DNA of 64,000 nt from assembly GCA_016234655.1 (NCBI GenBank), contig JACRAU010000028.1, forward strand, positions 1 through 64,000, in the 5' to 3' direction. Under the pieces are notes generated by a model. It was not told the DNA's origin. It ran no database searches and worked only from the letters and a program-made list of their open reading frames with translations. The position numbers and the translations under genes are program-made. Shown piece by piece: positions 1 to 9,682 of this stretch. Each line of letters starts with the position of its first letter. The first letter of the stretch is position 1. Source of the stretch: Betaproteobacteria bacterium (lineage in GTDB: Bacteria; Pseudomonadota; Gammaproteobacteria; Burkholderiales; Thiobacillaceae).

Positions 1-140
1 ACTCAACTCTTCAGAATCAACTGACAAAATCGAGCATTAGGTCTTACTTGTTAGCTTCCAATCCCCATAACAGGAATCTTCCGCCCCAAGCCTAATGCCC
101 ACACTTCTTAAGGCTGTTTCTACTTGTTAAAGATCAGTTT
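1..140. other. Left-edge non-coding stretch
   Basis: This AT-richer stretch lies downstream of the minus-strand tRNA gene. I see no convincing reading frame, repeat or hairpin with a T-run. Whatever gene ends here lies outside the window. Confidence 0.5.
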
Positions 141-217
141 TGGTTGCGGGGACAGGATTTGAACCTGTGACCTTCGGGTTATGAGCCCGACGAGCTGCCA
201 GACTGCTCCACCCCGCG
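141..217 (-). tRNA. Initiator tRNA-fMet (CAT anticodon)
   Basis: On the minus strand the 77 nt fold as a cloverleaf, with anticodon CAT in a loop closed by three consecutive G-C pairs. Base 1 is C facing A72, the unpaired acceptor end that marks initiator tRNAs. The T-loop sequence GTTCAAATC is intact and the 3' CCA is encoded in the genome. The sequence closely resembles the E. coli initiator tRNA. It stands alone, with no other tRNA in the window. Confidence 0.97.
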
Positions 218-343
218 TCCGAGAGAAGCGAGATTATGGAGACACCCCGAAGTCATGTCAACACCTTTTAGCAAACATCTTTAAGAGACTTGCCCACTCC
301 GGCGCCCGCGCTAGCATGCAGCCCTTGCCACAAGGAGACTCGA

Positions 344-1528
344 GTGAACTTTGCCTTCAGCGTCGCCCGCTTGCCGCGCATCGAATTCGGTGCTGGGGCG
401 TTCAATAAAACCGCGCGCATCGCCGCGGACTTCGGCCACAAGGCGCTGATCGTCACCGGCGCACGATCCTTTCCAGACAGCCCGCACTGGACATCACTCC
501 AAGCCGCGCTCACGCAACACGACATCGACTGGAAACTCGTATCGGTCTCCGGTGAGCCATCACCCGATCTGGTTGACCAAGCCGTTCAACAATACAAAGA
601 TCAAGGCGTCGATGTCGTGCTCGGCATCGGCGGCGGCAGCGCGCTGGATGCCGCCAAGGCGATTGCGGGCCTACTCAAACCCGGCAATTCCGTGCGCGAC
701 CACCTGGAAGGCGTCGGCCCCGAATTGCCTTATCGCGGCCCGAGCACGCCTTTCATCGCCATACCCACCACCGCCGGCACCGGTTCCGAGGCCACCAAGA
801 ACGCCGTGCTCGGCACGCACGGCACCGAGGGCTTCAAGAAATCCTTCCGCGACGACAAACTGGTCGCCGAATATGCCATCGTCGACCCCGACCTGCTCGC
901 CAGCTGCCCACGGCATGTGCTGGCGGCCAACGGCATGGATGCCTTCACTCAGTTGCTGGAGTCTTATGTTTCGACCAAGGCCAATCCGTTTACCGACGCC
1001 CTTGCCTTGAATGGCCTGGCGGCAGTGCGCGACAGCCTCTTGCCCTGGTATGAAGACGCGAGCGATGCCGGCGATCACCGCAGCCGCATGGCCTATGCCG
1101 CCTTGCTCTCCGGCATCACCCTAGCCCAGGTCGGCCTCGGTTCGGTGCACGGCCTAGCCTCACCGCTTGGCGCCTTTTTCCCCATCCCGCACGGCGTGGT
1201 CTGTGGCACCCTGGTCGCGGCCGCCACCCAGGTCAACATCGACGCGATGCGCACACGCGAGCCGGGCAATATCGCATTGAAGAAATATGCCGACGTCGGC
1301 CGCCTGCTTTCACAGACGGCATTGCCGGATGATGCAGCCATCGCCGCCTTGCTGGAAACACTGCAAGACTGGACCCAACGACTACAGCTGCCGCGACTGT
1401 CGACCCACGGCATCGGTCAGGCAGACTTTGGGCGAATTGCCGCCAACAGCCGGGGCAGCAGCATGAAGACCAACCCGATCGCGCTGACCGACACGGAAAT
1501 CATGCAGGTCCTGGCGGCACACCTCTAA
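344..1528 (+). CDS. Iron-containing alcohol dehydrogenase
   Basis: A 394-residue protein of the group III (iron-dependent) alcohol dehydrogenase family, a cytoplasmic NAD(P)-dependent oxidoreductase. The N-terminal half holds the nucleotide-binding GGGSALDAAK motif near residue 96 and the PTTAGTGSE motif near 142. The C-terminal half has the metal-ligand signatures VHGLASPLG (about 269) and FPIPHGVVCG (about 281), so the iron-binding histidines look intact. I chose the GTG at 344 because AAGGAG at 332-337 sits at ideal spacing; an in-frame ATG at 290 would add 18 low-quality residues. The substrate cannot be deduced. The gene converges on recX with a 4-bp overlap and looks monocistronic. Confidence 0.88.
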   Translation: MNFAFSVARLPRIEFGAGAFNKTARIAADFGHKALIVTGARSFPDSPHWTSLQAALTQHDIDWKLVSVSGEPSPDLVDQAVQQYKDQGVDVVLGIGGGSALDAAKAIAGLLKPGNSVRDHLEGVGPELPYRGPSTPFIAIPTTAGTGSEATKNAVLGTHGTEGFKKSFRDDKLVAEYAIVDPDLLASCPRHVLAANGMDAFTQLLESYVSTKANPFTDALALNGLAAVRDSLLPWYEDASDAGDHRSRMAYAALLSGITLAQVGLGSVHGLASPLGAFFPIPHGVVCGTLVAAATQVNIDAMRTREPGNIALKKYADVGRLLSQTALPDDAAIAALLETLQDWTQRLQLPRLSTHGIGQADFGRIAANSRGSSMKTNPIALTDTEIMQVLAAHL

Positions 1529-1966
1529 TCGTCTTCGCCGCCGACGACGCGGCGCACCACTTCGGCGGGAAAGCCCCGACCGAGCAGGAAGCGATACTGG
1601 CGCGCCCGCTCATTGGCATCGTTCGGCAGGACGCCGAATTTCTTGGCCCAAGCCGCGCGCGCCGCCGCGAGATCGCCCGCGCGCGCCACGGCCACGGCAT
1701 CGGCGATCAAGCCTTCGCCGACCCCCTTTTCCCGCAACTCATGAGCCAGACGCCGGCTGCCGTATTTGCCAGAACGGGTATGCCGCAGGGATTCGGCGTA
1801 GCGCGCATCGGACAACTGCTTGCGCCGCTCAAGGTCATCCAGCAGCGCCGCGATTTCGTCCGCCTCGCCATGCGGCGAGAGCTTGCGCGCCAACTCGGCG
1901 CGACTATGTTCGCGCCGGGCCAACAGGTTGAGCGCCCGCTCGCGCAGGCTGAGCGAGCCGCCCGCC

Positions 1967-1992
<26 letters not shown>
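1525..1992 (-). CDS. recX: RecX, RecA regulatory protein
   Basis: A 155-residue RecX protein, the modulator that binds RecA filaments and limits their extension. The N-terminal [20 protein letters not shown] motif is the typical first three-helix repeat, and the rest is helical and charged as in the family. It begins at a GTG 26 bp inside the 3' end of recA, so the two are translationally coupled. A second in-frame GTG five codons later is also possible. The recA-recX order is standard in proteobacteria. Function is assigned from family similarity and context. Confidence 0.93.
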
Positions 1993-3004
<1,012 letters not shown>

Positions 3005-3070
3005 GATTTGTCTCCTTAAGCGTGAGGTTGTGTTCTTGCTTGGGCCGCCCGCGGCGACGCCATGGGGTGA

Positions 3071-3099
3071 AATTTAGGCGATACTTTTATATACGTCAA
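3071..3099 (-). promoter_or_regulatory. Predicted recA promoter
   Basis: On the minus strand, TTGACG (3094-3099) is followed after exactly 17 bp by TAAATT (3071-3076), a good sigma70 pair upstream of recA. The -35 hexamer overlaps the left arm of an inverted repeat (ATACGT at 3091-3096, ACGTAT at 3115-3120). No SOS box is seen in the interval 3005-3207. Confidence 0.6.
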
Positions 3100-3120
3100 T
3101 ACTTTTTATCACCTACGTAT
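3081..3120. promoter_or_regulatory. Candidate operator between recA and the WYL gene
   Basis: This AT-rich block contains the inverted repeat ATACGT (3091-3096) / ACGTAT (3115-3120) and the direct repeat ATACTTTT (3081-3088 and 3099-3106, an 18-bp period). It lies in the divergent recA/WYL-regulator spacer and overlaps the predicted recA -35 box, as an operator would. Binding by the WYL protein is inference only. Confidence 0.4.
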
Positions 3121-3207
3121 TTTATATTACATAATAGTTTCTATCTGGCCGTAGCCCATCACCCCCTATAATCGCCCCAGACAGGCCGAGCAAGAACGGA
3201 GTAAGTC

Positions 3208-4098
3208 ATGGTTTCCAAAGAGAAAATGCGCCTGGACGTGAAATGGGCGACGCAGCAGCGGCTGCAATACATCGAGGTCATGGCCTTCTACACCGGCGCG
3301 GTCAGCCGCAGCGACGTGACCCGTGCCTTCGGCATCTCCGACCCGGCGGCGACCAAGGACCTCAAACTCTACAGCGACCTGGCGCCGGGCAACCTTACCT
3401 ACAACCACAACGTCTTCGGTTTCGTGCCGAGCGAGGGCTTCAGCGCCGCCTTTGCCGACCTCAGCCCCGCCGCCGTGTTGCCCGTCATCGCGGCCAACCT
3501 GGCGGTCGCCGGCGGGCCTTATGGCACGGAGCCCATCTACGGCCTGGCCACGGCCAGCCTGCCCCTGCCGGCCCGGCTGCCCAGCCAACAGGTGTTGGCC
3601 CAGATCACCCGCGCCATCCATGGCCGCCGCAAGCTACGGGTCGGCTACCGCTCGCTGTCCGACCGCGACAGCCAGGCCCAGCGCATCCTCGAACCGCACA
3701 GCTTGGTCGACACCGGCCTGCGCTGGCACGTACGCGCCTACAGCGAAGAGACCTGCGACTTCCGCGACTTCGTGCTCTCGCGCATCACCGAGGCCCGGTA
3801 CTTGGACGAGCCGGCGGAGTCCAGCGTGGAATACGACGAGGATTGGGTGGAGATGGTGACCCTGAAGCTGGGGCCGCATGCCGGGCTCGACAGTCAGAAA
3901 CGCGAGAGCTTGCTCTTGGATTACGGCGCGGATAGCGAGGTCGTCGAAATCGAGGTCCGCCGCGCCCTGATCGGCTATGTCCTGCAACGGCTCGGCGTCG
4001 ACACCACGGCGGATCGCTCGCTCAACCCCAACGCCTATCAATTGATGCTGCTGAACCGGGACGAGATCGAGCCCTTCGCGGCCTGGGCGTTTCGCTAG
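3208..4098 (+). CDS. WYL-domain transcriptional regulator (CapW/BrxR/DriD-like architecture)
   Basis: A 296-residue protein with an N-terminal winged helix-turn-helix (about residues 10-70), a central WYL domain (about 125-205, with RKLRVGYRSL and the RWHVRAYSEE core), and a C-terminal WCX-like extension ending in EPFAAWAF. This three-part layout matches the family including CapW and BrxR, which repress anti-phage defence operons, and DriD, which senses single-stranded DNA. The ATG has GGAG at 3197-3200 and a TATAAT at 3167-3172. It is divergent from recA across 203 bp. No defence operon adjoins it, so recA or the gene itself are the obvious candidate targets; that is inference. Confidence 0.85.
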   Translation: MVSKEKMRLDVKWATQQRLQYIEVMAFYTGAVSRSDVTRAFGISDPAATKDLKLYSDLAPGNLTYNHNVFGFVPSEGFSAAFADLSPAAVLPVIAANLAVAGGPYGTEPIYGLATASLPLPARLPSQQVLAQITRAIHGRRKLRVGYRSLSDRDSQAQRILEPHSLVDTGLRWHVRAYSEETCDFRDFVLSRITEARYLDEPAESSVEYDEDWVEMVTLKLGPHAGLDSQKRESLLLDYGADSEVVEIEVRRALIGYVLQRLGVDTTADRSLNPNAYQLMLLNRDEIEPFAAWAFR

Positions 4099-4103
4099 GC
4101 CAG

Positions 4104-4928
4104 CTATCGCGCCGGCCGCGCGCGCCGATAGATCACGTGATAGACCAGCCCCACCAGCACGCTGCCGCCGATCAGGTTGCCCAGGATCACCGGCACCAAG
4201 TTGCTCAAGAACCCCGACCAAGTGATGACATCGGCCTGCGCTGCGACCACGCCCGAGGCCTTAAGCAGCATGGCGAGCGGGATGAGGTACATATTGGCGA
4301 TGCTGTGTTCGAAGCCGGCGGCGACGAAGGCCGAGATCGGAAACACGATCGCCACCGCCTTGTCGACGACGCTGCGCCCCGCCATGGCCATCCACACCGC
4401 CATGCACACCAGCACATTGCACAGCACACCCTTGAAAAATGCGGTCCAGAACGGCAGCGCGCACTTGGCGGCGGCGATCTCGACATAGCGCTCGGCGACC
4501 AGGCCGTTGTTCATGTCCGGGTGCCCCGACAGAAATACCAGCCCGGCCAAGCCCGCCGCACCGACGAAATTGGCCGTGCCGACCACCAACCAGTTTCTCA
4601 GCAATTCCACGGTGGAAATCTTGCCGTCGGCCCAGGCCATCGCCAACAGGTTGTTGCCGGTGAACAATTCGGCCCCGGCCACGGCCACCAGGATCAGGCC
4701 CAAGGAAAAGGCGACACCGCCGAGCACGCGGCCGGCGGCAAAACCCAGCGACGCATCCGACACGACCAAGACGAAATACAGCGCCCCCAGACCGATGAAG
4801 GCGCCCGCCAGCACGCCGAGCATCGCCATCGACAACAAGGGCAGGCGCACCTTGGCGACGCCGACGGTCTCGACCTTCTCGGCAATCTCCTTCGGCGAAA
4901 AGGCATCGAACCCGAACATCTGCGGCAT
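4104..4928 (-). CDS. Formate/nitrite transporter (FNT) family channel
   Basis: A 274-residue integral membrane protein with six predicted helices, of the FocA/NirC/HSC family of pentameric channels for small monovalent anions (formate, nitrite, hydrosulfide). The N-terminal amphipathic FGFDAFSPKEIAEK segment and the GALYFVL, LFTGNNL and WFVVGTANF-like loop positions fit the FNT fold (here LVVGTANFVGA and FTGNNLLAMAW). It lies convergent to the WYL gene, with a 5-bp gap, and upstream on the same strand is pncC. The sequence does not decide between formate, nitrite and sulfide; no formate dehydrogenase or nitrite reductase gene is nearby. Confidence 0.85.
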   Translation of the reverse strand: MPQMFGFDAFSPKEIAEKVETVGVAKVRLPLLSMAMLGVLAGAFIGLGALYFVLVVSDASLGFAAGRVLGGVAFSLGLILVAVAGAELFTGNNLLAMAWADGKISTVELLRNWLVVGTANFVGAAGLAGLVFLSGHPDMNNGLVAERYVEIAAAKCALPFWTAFFKGVLCNVLVCMAVWMAMAGRSVVDKAVAIVFPISAFVAAGFEHSIANMYLIPLAMLLKASGVVAAQADVITWSGFLSNLVPVILGNLIGGSVLVGLVYHVIYRRARPAR

Positions 4929-4975
4929 GGCGCCACCCCCATCAAGCAGTCAGGCCCTTTCAGGGCCGAATCGGC

Positions 4976-5482
4976 TTACACCGTCTGGGCCTCGGCCCGC
5001 AGCAGCCGCAAGACGCCTTGCAGCGCCACCACGACCGATTGGTGCCGCACCTCGGCCCGGTCGCCCTCGAAGTGAAAACGTTGCGCCGTGCAGACGCCGT
5101 CGCGCCTGCCCCAGGCGAGCCAGACCGTGCCCACCGGCTTTTCCGCGGTGCCGCCGGCCGGCCCGGCGACACCGCTGATCGCCAAGGCGAGATCGGCGCG
5201 GCTGCGGGCCAGCGCCCCTTCCACCATCTCGCGCACCACCGCCTCGCTCACCGCGCCGTGCGCGGCCAGGGTGGCGGCCTGCACGCCCAGCATGTCCTGC
5301 TTGGCCTCGTTGCTGTAACTGACGAAGCCGCGATCGAACCAATTGGAACTGCCCGCGATCGCCGTCACCGCCTGGGCCACCCAGCCGCCGGTGCAGGACT
5401 CGGCCGTGGCTAGGCGCCAGCACTTGGCCAGCAAGGCCTCGCCCAACTGCGTCGCCAACGCCTCCAGCTCATTCATAGCCAT
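4976..5482 (-). CDS. pncC: Nicotinamide-nucleotide amidohydrolase PncC (CinA C-terminal family)
   Basis: A 168-residue stand-alone CinA C-terminal domain, the NMN deamidase that recycles nicotinamide mononucleotide to nicotinic acid mononucleotide for NAD synthesis. The signature TAESCTGG lies near residue 35, followed by GSSNWFDRGFVSYSN and the GVAGPAGGTAEKPVGTV block, all characteristic. The start at 5482 has GGGGGTG at good spacing; the next ATG at 5476 would give an ATGA overlap with the pgpA stop. It is the last gene of the nusB-thiL-pgpA-pncC string. Confidence 0.92.
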   Translation of the reverse strand: MAMNELEALATQLGEALLAKCWRLATAESCTGGWVAQAVTAIAGSSNWFDRGFVSYSNEAKQDMLGVQAATLAAHGAVSEAVVREMVEGALARSRADLALAISGVAGPAGGTAEKPVGTVWLAWGRRDGVCTAQRFHFEGDRAEVRHQSVVVALQGVLRLLRAEAQTV

Positions 5483-5943
5483 TGCGCCACCCCCATCAGG
5501 CATAGGATGGCATAAGCCGCCGCCAGGATGTCATCGAGCATGACCCCGATGCCACCCGGCACGCGAACATCGAACCAGCGGATCGGGAACGGCTTCCAGA
5601 TATCGAACAGGCGGAACAACCCAAAGGCCAGAATAAAACCGACGAGGTTCTGCGGCGCGAACGGCAGCACTAACAGAAACGCCGCGATCTCGTCCCAGAC
5701 GATACCGCCGTGGTCGTGCACGCCGAGGGCGCGTCCGGCTACGCCGCAGGCCCAGATGCCGATCAGCAACATCAGCGCGACGACCAGCCAATACCAAGCC
5801 CCCAAGGGCAACAACAGGAAATAGAGCGGCAGGGCCACCAGGGTGCCGGCGGTGCCCGGCGCCTTCGGCGCAAGCCCGCTACCCAAACCAAACGCAAGCA
5901 GGTGAGCGGGATGTTGGAAAAGGAATGACCAGCTCGGTTGCAT
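5473..5943 (-). CDS. pgpA: Phosphatidylglycerophosphatase A
   Basis: A 156-residue membrane phosphatase that dephosphorylates phosphatidylglycerol phosphate in cardiolipin and PG synthesis. The family signature is present: GLGSGLAPKAPGTAGTLVALP near the N-terminus, HDHGGIVWDEIAAF in the middle, and the FDIWKPFPIRWFD metal/active-site segment, with three to four membrane helices. I place the start at the ATG 1 nt beyond the thiL stop; a longer open frame upstream is thiL antisense-quality sequence. It is translationally coupled to thiL and pncC. Confidence 0.94.
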   Translation of the reverse strand: MQPSWSFLFQHPAHLLAFGLGSGLAPKAPGTAGTLVALPLYFLLLPLGAWYWLVVALMLLIGIWACGVAGRALGVHDHGGIVWDEIAAFLLVLPFAPQNLVGFILAFGLFRLFDIWKPFPIRWFDVRVPGGIGVMLDDILAAAYAILCLMGVAQWL

Positions 5944-5944
5944 A

Positions 5945-6913
5945 TCAGCGCCCCGCGAAATGATCGAAGCCGCTTGCATGCAGCGGCATGGCCCGGCCCT
6001 CGGCATCGAACAATTGCAATCCGGCCTCGGCGGTGATGCGGCCGACCCGCGCGACCGGCACGCCGACCTCGGCCGCCGCCGCCCGAATCGCATCGGCGCG
6101 CACGGCCGGCGCAGTGAAACAGAGTTCGTAATCGTCGCCGCCGGCCAAGGCCGCGCGCAGGGCCCGAGGCTCGCTTAGTCGGCTGGCCACGGCGGCGGCC
6201 AACGGCATATCCGCCAAGCGAATCTCCGCGCCCACATGCGAGCGCTCCAGGATGTGGCCGAGGTCGGCGACCAGACCGTCCGAGATGTCGATGCAGGCAT
6301 GGGCCAGGCCGATCAAGCTACGGCCCAAGGCAACGCGCGGCGACGGCCGGTGCAGGCGTTGCAGACAGGCTGCCGCTTCGGCCGGCGCCAACGGTCTCTC
6401 GCCCAGCAAATACTGCAACCCCAAGGCGGCGCCACCCAACTCGCCCGAGACCCAGACCTCGTCGCCGACCTGCGCGGCATCGCGGCGCAGGGCCTGGCCG
6501 GCCTCGACCTCGCCCATGATGGTGACCGAGAGGTTGAGCGGACCGCGCGTGGTGTCGCCGCCGATCAAGTCGACGCCATGCTCGGCGGCCAAGGCGAGAA
6601 AGCCCTGGCTGAACGAGGCCAACCAAGCCTCGTCGGCCTCGGGCAAGGCGAGCGAGAGCAAGGCCCAGCGCGGCCGAGCGCCCATCGCCGCGAGGTCGGA
6701 CAAGTTCACCGCCAGGGTCTTGTGGCCGAGCAAGGCAGGATCGGCATCGGGTAGGAAGTGGGTGCCGGCCACCAGCATATCGGCCGAGACGGCCAGCTCG
6801 AAGCCGGCTTGGGGGGCGATCAGGGCGGCGTCGTCGCCGACGCCGAGCCGGGCCGAGGGAGCGGGACGGGTGAAGTGGCGGGCGATGAGGTCGAACTCGG
6901 AGGCCACGCGCAA
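5945..6913 (-). CDS. thiL: Thiamine-monophosphate kinase
   Basis: A 322-residue ThiL, which phosphorylates thiamine monophosphate to the active cofactor thiamine diphosphate with ATP. It shows the N-terminal EFDLIARHF, the VGDDAALI metal-binding motif, the NLSDLAAMGA helix and the IDISDGLVADLGHIL motif in the order expected of the PurM/ThiL superfamily. Length is typical. It lies between nusB (5-bp gap) and pgpA (1-bp gap), the usual proteobacterial order, and is probably cotranscribed from the rib genes. Confidence 0.96.
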   Translation of the reverse strand: MRVASEFDLIARHFTRPAPSARLGVGDDAALIAPQAGFELAVSADMLVAGTHFLPDADPALLGHKTLAVNLSDLAAMGARPRWALLSLALPEADEAWLASFSQGFLALAAEHGVDLIGGDTTRGPLNLSVTIMGEVEAGQALRRDAAQVGDEVWVSGELGGAALGLQYLLGERPLAPAEAAACLQRLHRPSPRVALGRSLIGLAHACIDISDGLVADLGHILERSHVGAEIRLADMPLAAAVASRLSEPRALRAALAGGDDYELCFTAPAVRADAIRAAAAEVGVPVARVGRITAEAGLQLFDAEGRAMPLHASGFDHFAGR

Positions 6914-6918
6914 GCCTT

Positions 6919-7362
6919 TCAGCGCTGCCCTTGCGCCTGAATTTCCACCTGCCGGGTTTCCTTGGCGAGCTTGTCGAGCACGCCGTTGACGAATTTGTGG
7001 CCGTCGGTGCCGCCATAGCGCTTGGCCAGCTCCACCGACTCGTTGATCGCGACCTTGTAGGGCACGTCCAGGCTATGACTCAACTCATAGGCGCCGACCA
7101 GCAACACGCCGTGTTCGATCGGCGACAGCTCTGCCACCTTGCGATCCAGGTGCGGCGCCAAGGCGGCATCCAGGGCGGTGGCCTCTTTCAGGATGCCGTC
7201 GAGCAGCGCCTTCAGAAAAGCCGTATTGGCCTGCGGATACTCCTCGGCCTCTTCGGCCTGCGCCAGCAGCTTGGCGAAGTCGTCGCCGGTCAGTTGCCAT
7301 TGATACAGCGCGCGCAAGACCAGCTCGCGGGCGATGCGGCGATTACCCCTGGTTTGTGCCAT
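6919..7362 (-). CDS. nusB: Transcription antitermination factor NusB
   Basis: A 147-residue all-helical NusB, which with NusE binds the boxA RNA of rRNA leaders to promote antitermination. The RRIARELVLRALYQWQ start, the ELSPIEHGVLLVGAYEL middle and the INESVELAKRYGGTDGHKFV segment are diagnostic. Its ATG overlaps the ribH stop by one base (TAATG), showing coupling. A longer open frame running into ribH is ignored. Confidence 0.96.
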   Translation of the reverse strand: MAQTRGNRRIARELVLRALYQWQLTGDDFAKLLAQAEEAEEYPQANTAFLKALLDGILKEATALDAALAPHLDRKVAELSPIEHGVLLVGAYELSHSLDVPYKVAINESVELAKRYGGTDGHKFVNGVLDKLAKETRQVEIQAQGQR

Positions 7363-7829
7363 TAAAACGCCTTGAACAGATTGACCATCTCGACCGCCAT
7401 CTTGGCCGTGTCGGCGCCCTTCTCGGACATGCGCAGCAAGGCCTGGTCGTCGGTATCGGTGGTGAGCACGCCGTTGGCGATCGGCAGGCCGGTATCCAAG
7501 GTCGCGCGCATGACGCCGCTGGCCATCTCGTTCGATACCACCTCGAAGTGGTAGGTATCGCCGCGCACCACCGCGCCCAGCGCGATCAGCGCGTCGTACT
7601 TGCCGGTCGCCGCCATCTTCTCCAGCGCCAACGGTATCTCCAGCGCGCCGGGCACGGTGGCGATGCACATATCGGACTCGGCCACGCCCAGCTTGATCAG
7701 TTCCGCCGTGCAGGCCGACAGCAGGCCCTCGCAGATATCGATGTTGAACCGGCTCATCACGATGCCGACGCGGATGCCCTGGCCGTCCAGATCGATGTCG
7801 TATTCGCAGATGTTGTCGTAGCGTGCCAT
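7362..7829 (-). CDS. ribH: 6,7-dimethyl-8-ribityllumazine synthase
   Basis: A 155-residue lumazine synthase, the penultimate enzyme of riboflavin synthesis, which condenses 5-amino-6-ribitylamino-uracil with dihydroxybutanone phosphate and forms icosahedral or decameric shells. It shows the [13 protein letters not shown] segment, [12 protein letters not shown], the catalytic-region [17 protein letters not shown] with its histidine, and [15 protein letters not shown]. It is 1 bp downstream of ribBX and overlaps nusB by one base. Confidence 0.96.
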   Translation of the reverse strand: MARYDNICEYDIDLDGQGIRVGIVMSRFNIDICEGLLSACTAELIKLGVAESDMCIATVPGALEIPLALEKMAATGKYDALIALGAVVRGDTYHFEVVSNEMASGVMRATLDTGLPIANGVLTTDTDDQALLRMSEKGADTAKMAVEMVNLFKAF

Positions 7830-7830
7830 A

Positions 7831-8919
7831 TCAATCTCCCTGCTGTTCCAAATAGCCCGTCACCTCGAGGTCGAAGCCGGTCATCGACGGCATCTTCCTC
7901 GGGTGCGCCATGATGCGCATCTTGCCCACGCCCAGGTCCTTCAATATCTGGGCGCCGATGCCGTAGTTGCGCAGATCGATCTTCGCCGCCGGCTTCGGCG
8001 CGCTCGACAGACGCGCGAGCAGATCGTCGCCGGTCTCTGGCCGGTGCAGCAGCACCATCACGCCGCACTCGGCCTGGGCCAGCGTCTTCATCGCCGCGTC
8101 CATGGTCCAGGAGTGGCCGGTGCCGGCATCGAGGAAATCCAACACCGAGATCGGCTCGTGCACCCGCACCAAGGTTTCCCGCTCCGGCGCCGGCCGGCCC
8201 TTGACCATGGCCAGGTGCGTTTCGCCCGCCGTCTTGTCGCGGAAGGCCACCAACTGGAACGGGCCATATGCCGTCTCGACCGGCTTATCGGCCACGCGCT
8301 CGACCAGCTTTTCGTTCCGGCCGCGATAGTGGATCAGGTCGGCGATGGCGCCGATCTTCAGGCCGTGCTCCTTGCCGAATTCGACCAGGTCCGGCAGCCG
8401 GGCCATGGTGCCGTCGTCCTTCAATATCTCGCAGATCACCGCCGCCGGGGTCAGCCCGGCCAAGGCGCCGAGGTCGCAACCGGCCTCGGTATGGCCGGCG
8501 CGCTTGAGCACGCCGCCGGCCTGGGCCATCAGCGGGAAGATGTGGCCGGGCATCACGATGTCCGCCGGCTTGGCGTCGCGCGCGACCGCGGCCTGGATGG
8601 TCACCGCCCGGTCGGCGGCCGAGATGCCGGTGGTCACGCCGCGCGCCGCCTCGATCGACACGGTGAAGGCGGTGCCCAGCGGCGCCCGGTTCTTGTCCAC
8701 CATCAGGCCCAGGCCCAACTGCTGGCAGCGGTCCTCGGTCAGGGTCAGGCAGATCAGGCCGCGGCCGTGCTTGGCCATGAAGTTGATCGCCTCCGGCGTG
8801 ACGAAATCGGCCGCCAGCACCAGGTCGCCCTCGTTCTCGCGGTCCTCCTCGTCGACCAGGATGACCATTTTGCCGGCCTTAAGGTCGGCGATGATTGCTT
8901 CGATAGGGGCCAGACTCAT
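7831..8919 (-). CDS. ribB: RibB-type DHBP synthase with degenerate GTP cyclohydrolase II domain (RibBX-like)
   Basis: A 362-residue two-domain protein. Residues 1 to about 205 form a complete 3,4-dihydroxy-2-butanone 4-phosphate synthase, with [18 protein letters not shown], the KHGRGLICL segment and [14 protein letters not shown]. The C-terminal half follows the GTP cyclohydrolase II fold but the zinc-binding C-x10-C-x-C block is gone: after VRVHEP comes [15 protein letters not shown], with none of the three ligand cysteines. The second domain is therefore probably not a cyclohydrolase, as known for RibBX proteins. No ribA lies in the window. The start is the ATG just beyond the ribE stop. 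Confidence 0.92.
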   Translation of the reverse strand: MSLAPIEAIIADLKAGKMVILVDEEDRENEGDLVLAADFVTPEAINFMAKHGRGLICLTLTEDRCQQLGLGLMVDKNRAPLGTAFTVSIEAARGVTTGISAADRAVTIQAAVARDAKPADIVMPGHIFPLMAQAGGVLKRAGHTEAGCDLGALAGLTPAAVICEILKDDGTMARLPDLVEFGKEHGLKIGAIADLIHYRGRNEKLVERVADKPVETAYGPFQLVAFRDKTAGETHLAMVKGRPAPERETLVRVHEPISVLDFLDAGTGHSWTMDAAMKTLAQAECGVMVLLHRPETGDDLLARLSSAPKPAAKIDLRNYGIGAQILKDLGVGKMRIMAHPRKMPSMTGFDLEVTGYLEQQGD

Positions 8920-8920
8920 T

Positions 8921-9529
8921 TCAATCCTTATCGGTTGCGTCGGTGTAAGCCAGCAAACGCTCGGCATAGCGCGCCAGCATGTCCACTTCCAAGTTGACCC
9001 TGCTACCCACCTTCAGGGCCTTGAAACCCGTGTGTTCCAAGGTATGCGGGATCAGGTTGATGGAAAACGCCTCGCCCTCCACCTGGTTCACCGTCAGGCT
9101 CACGCCGTTCACCGCGATCGAGCCCTTGACCGCGATGTACTTGGCCAGCTTGTGCGGCGCCCGGATATCCAGTCGCCAGCTCTCACCCAGCGATTCGAAG
9201 CGCACCACCTCGCCGACACCGTCGACATGGCCGGACACGATATGGCCGCCCAGACGGTCGGCCAGGCGCAAGGCCTTCTCCAGGTTGACCGGCTCGCCCG
9301 GCGTAAAGCCGACGGTACAGGCGAAGGTCTCGGCCGAGACATCGACGCTGTAGTGATCGGCCGTCTTCTCCACCACGGTCAGGCAGACGCCGTTGGCCGC
9401 GATGGAATCGCCCAGGGCGACATCGGCGAGATCCAGCCCGCCGGCGGCGATGGTGACCCGCGCATCGCCGCCCGCGCGCTCCGACAACTGCTGGATATGG
9501 CCGACGGCCTGGATAATGCCGGTGAACAT
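8921..9529 (-). CDS. ribE: Riboflavin synthase alpha chain
   Basis: A 202-residue riboflavin synthase, which dismutates two dimethyl-ribityllumazines to riboflavin. It starts MFTGIIQAVG and contains the two lumazine-binding repeats, each with the G-GV-LTV pattern (AANGVCLTVVE and AVNGVSLTVNQ) and the GGHIVSGHVDGVGEV signature at the domain junction. Gene symbol usage varies (ribE or ribC). It leads the ribE-ribBX-ribH-nusB string. The 153 bp upstream show no FMN riboswitch. Confidence 0.95.
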   Translation of the reverse strand: MFTGIIQAVGHIQQLSERAGGDARVTIAAGGLDLADVALGDSIAANGVCLTVVEKTADHYSVDVSAETFACTVGFTPGEPVNLEKALRLADRLGGHIVSGHVDGVGEVVRFESLGESWRLDIRAPHKLAKYIAVKGSIAVNGVSLTVNQVEGEAFSINLIPHTLEHTGFKALKVGSRVNLEVDMLARYAERLLAYTDATDKD

Positions 9530-9682
9530 AGCGCGGCTACCGCAAAAAGAGAAAAGGGCCGCTATTCTAGCCGATCCGGCCCCTGGCAGGCTGGCCGGCG
9601 CCCCATAGAACCAATCGAATTGCCCCACCCATCGGCAAGGCCTAAGCTGAAATCGGCTATCGCCATACGCGGAGGTCACATC

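Noticed and set aside
3005-3207. LexA (SOS) box at the recA promoter
   Set aside because: No CTGT-N8-ACAG or close variant was found on either strand in this interval.
9530-9682. FMN riboswitch upstream of ribE
   Set aside because: The conserved AGGGG...GGTG...ACCGGCGGT blocks are absent on the minus strand here.
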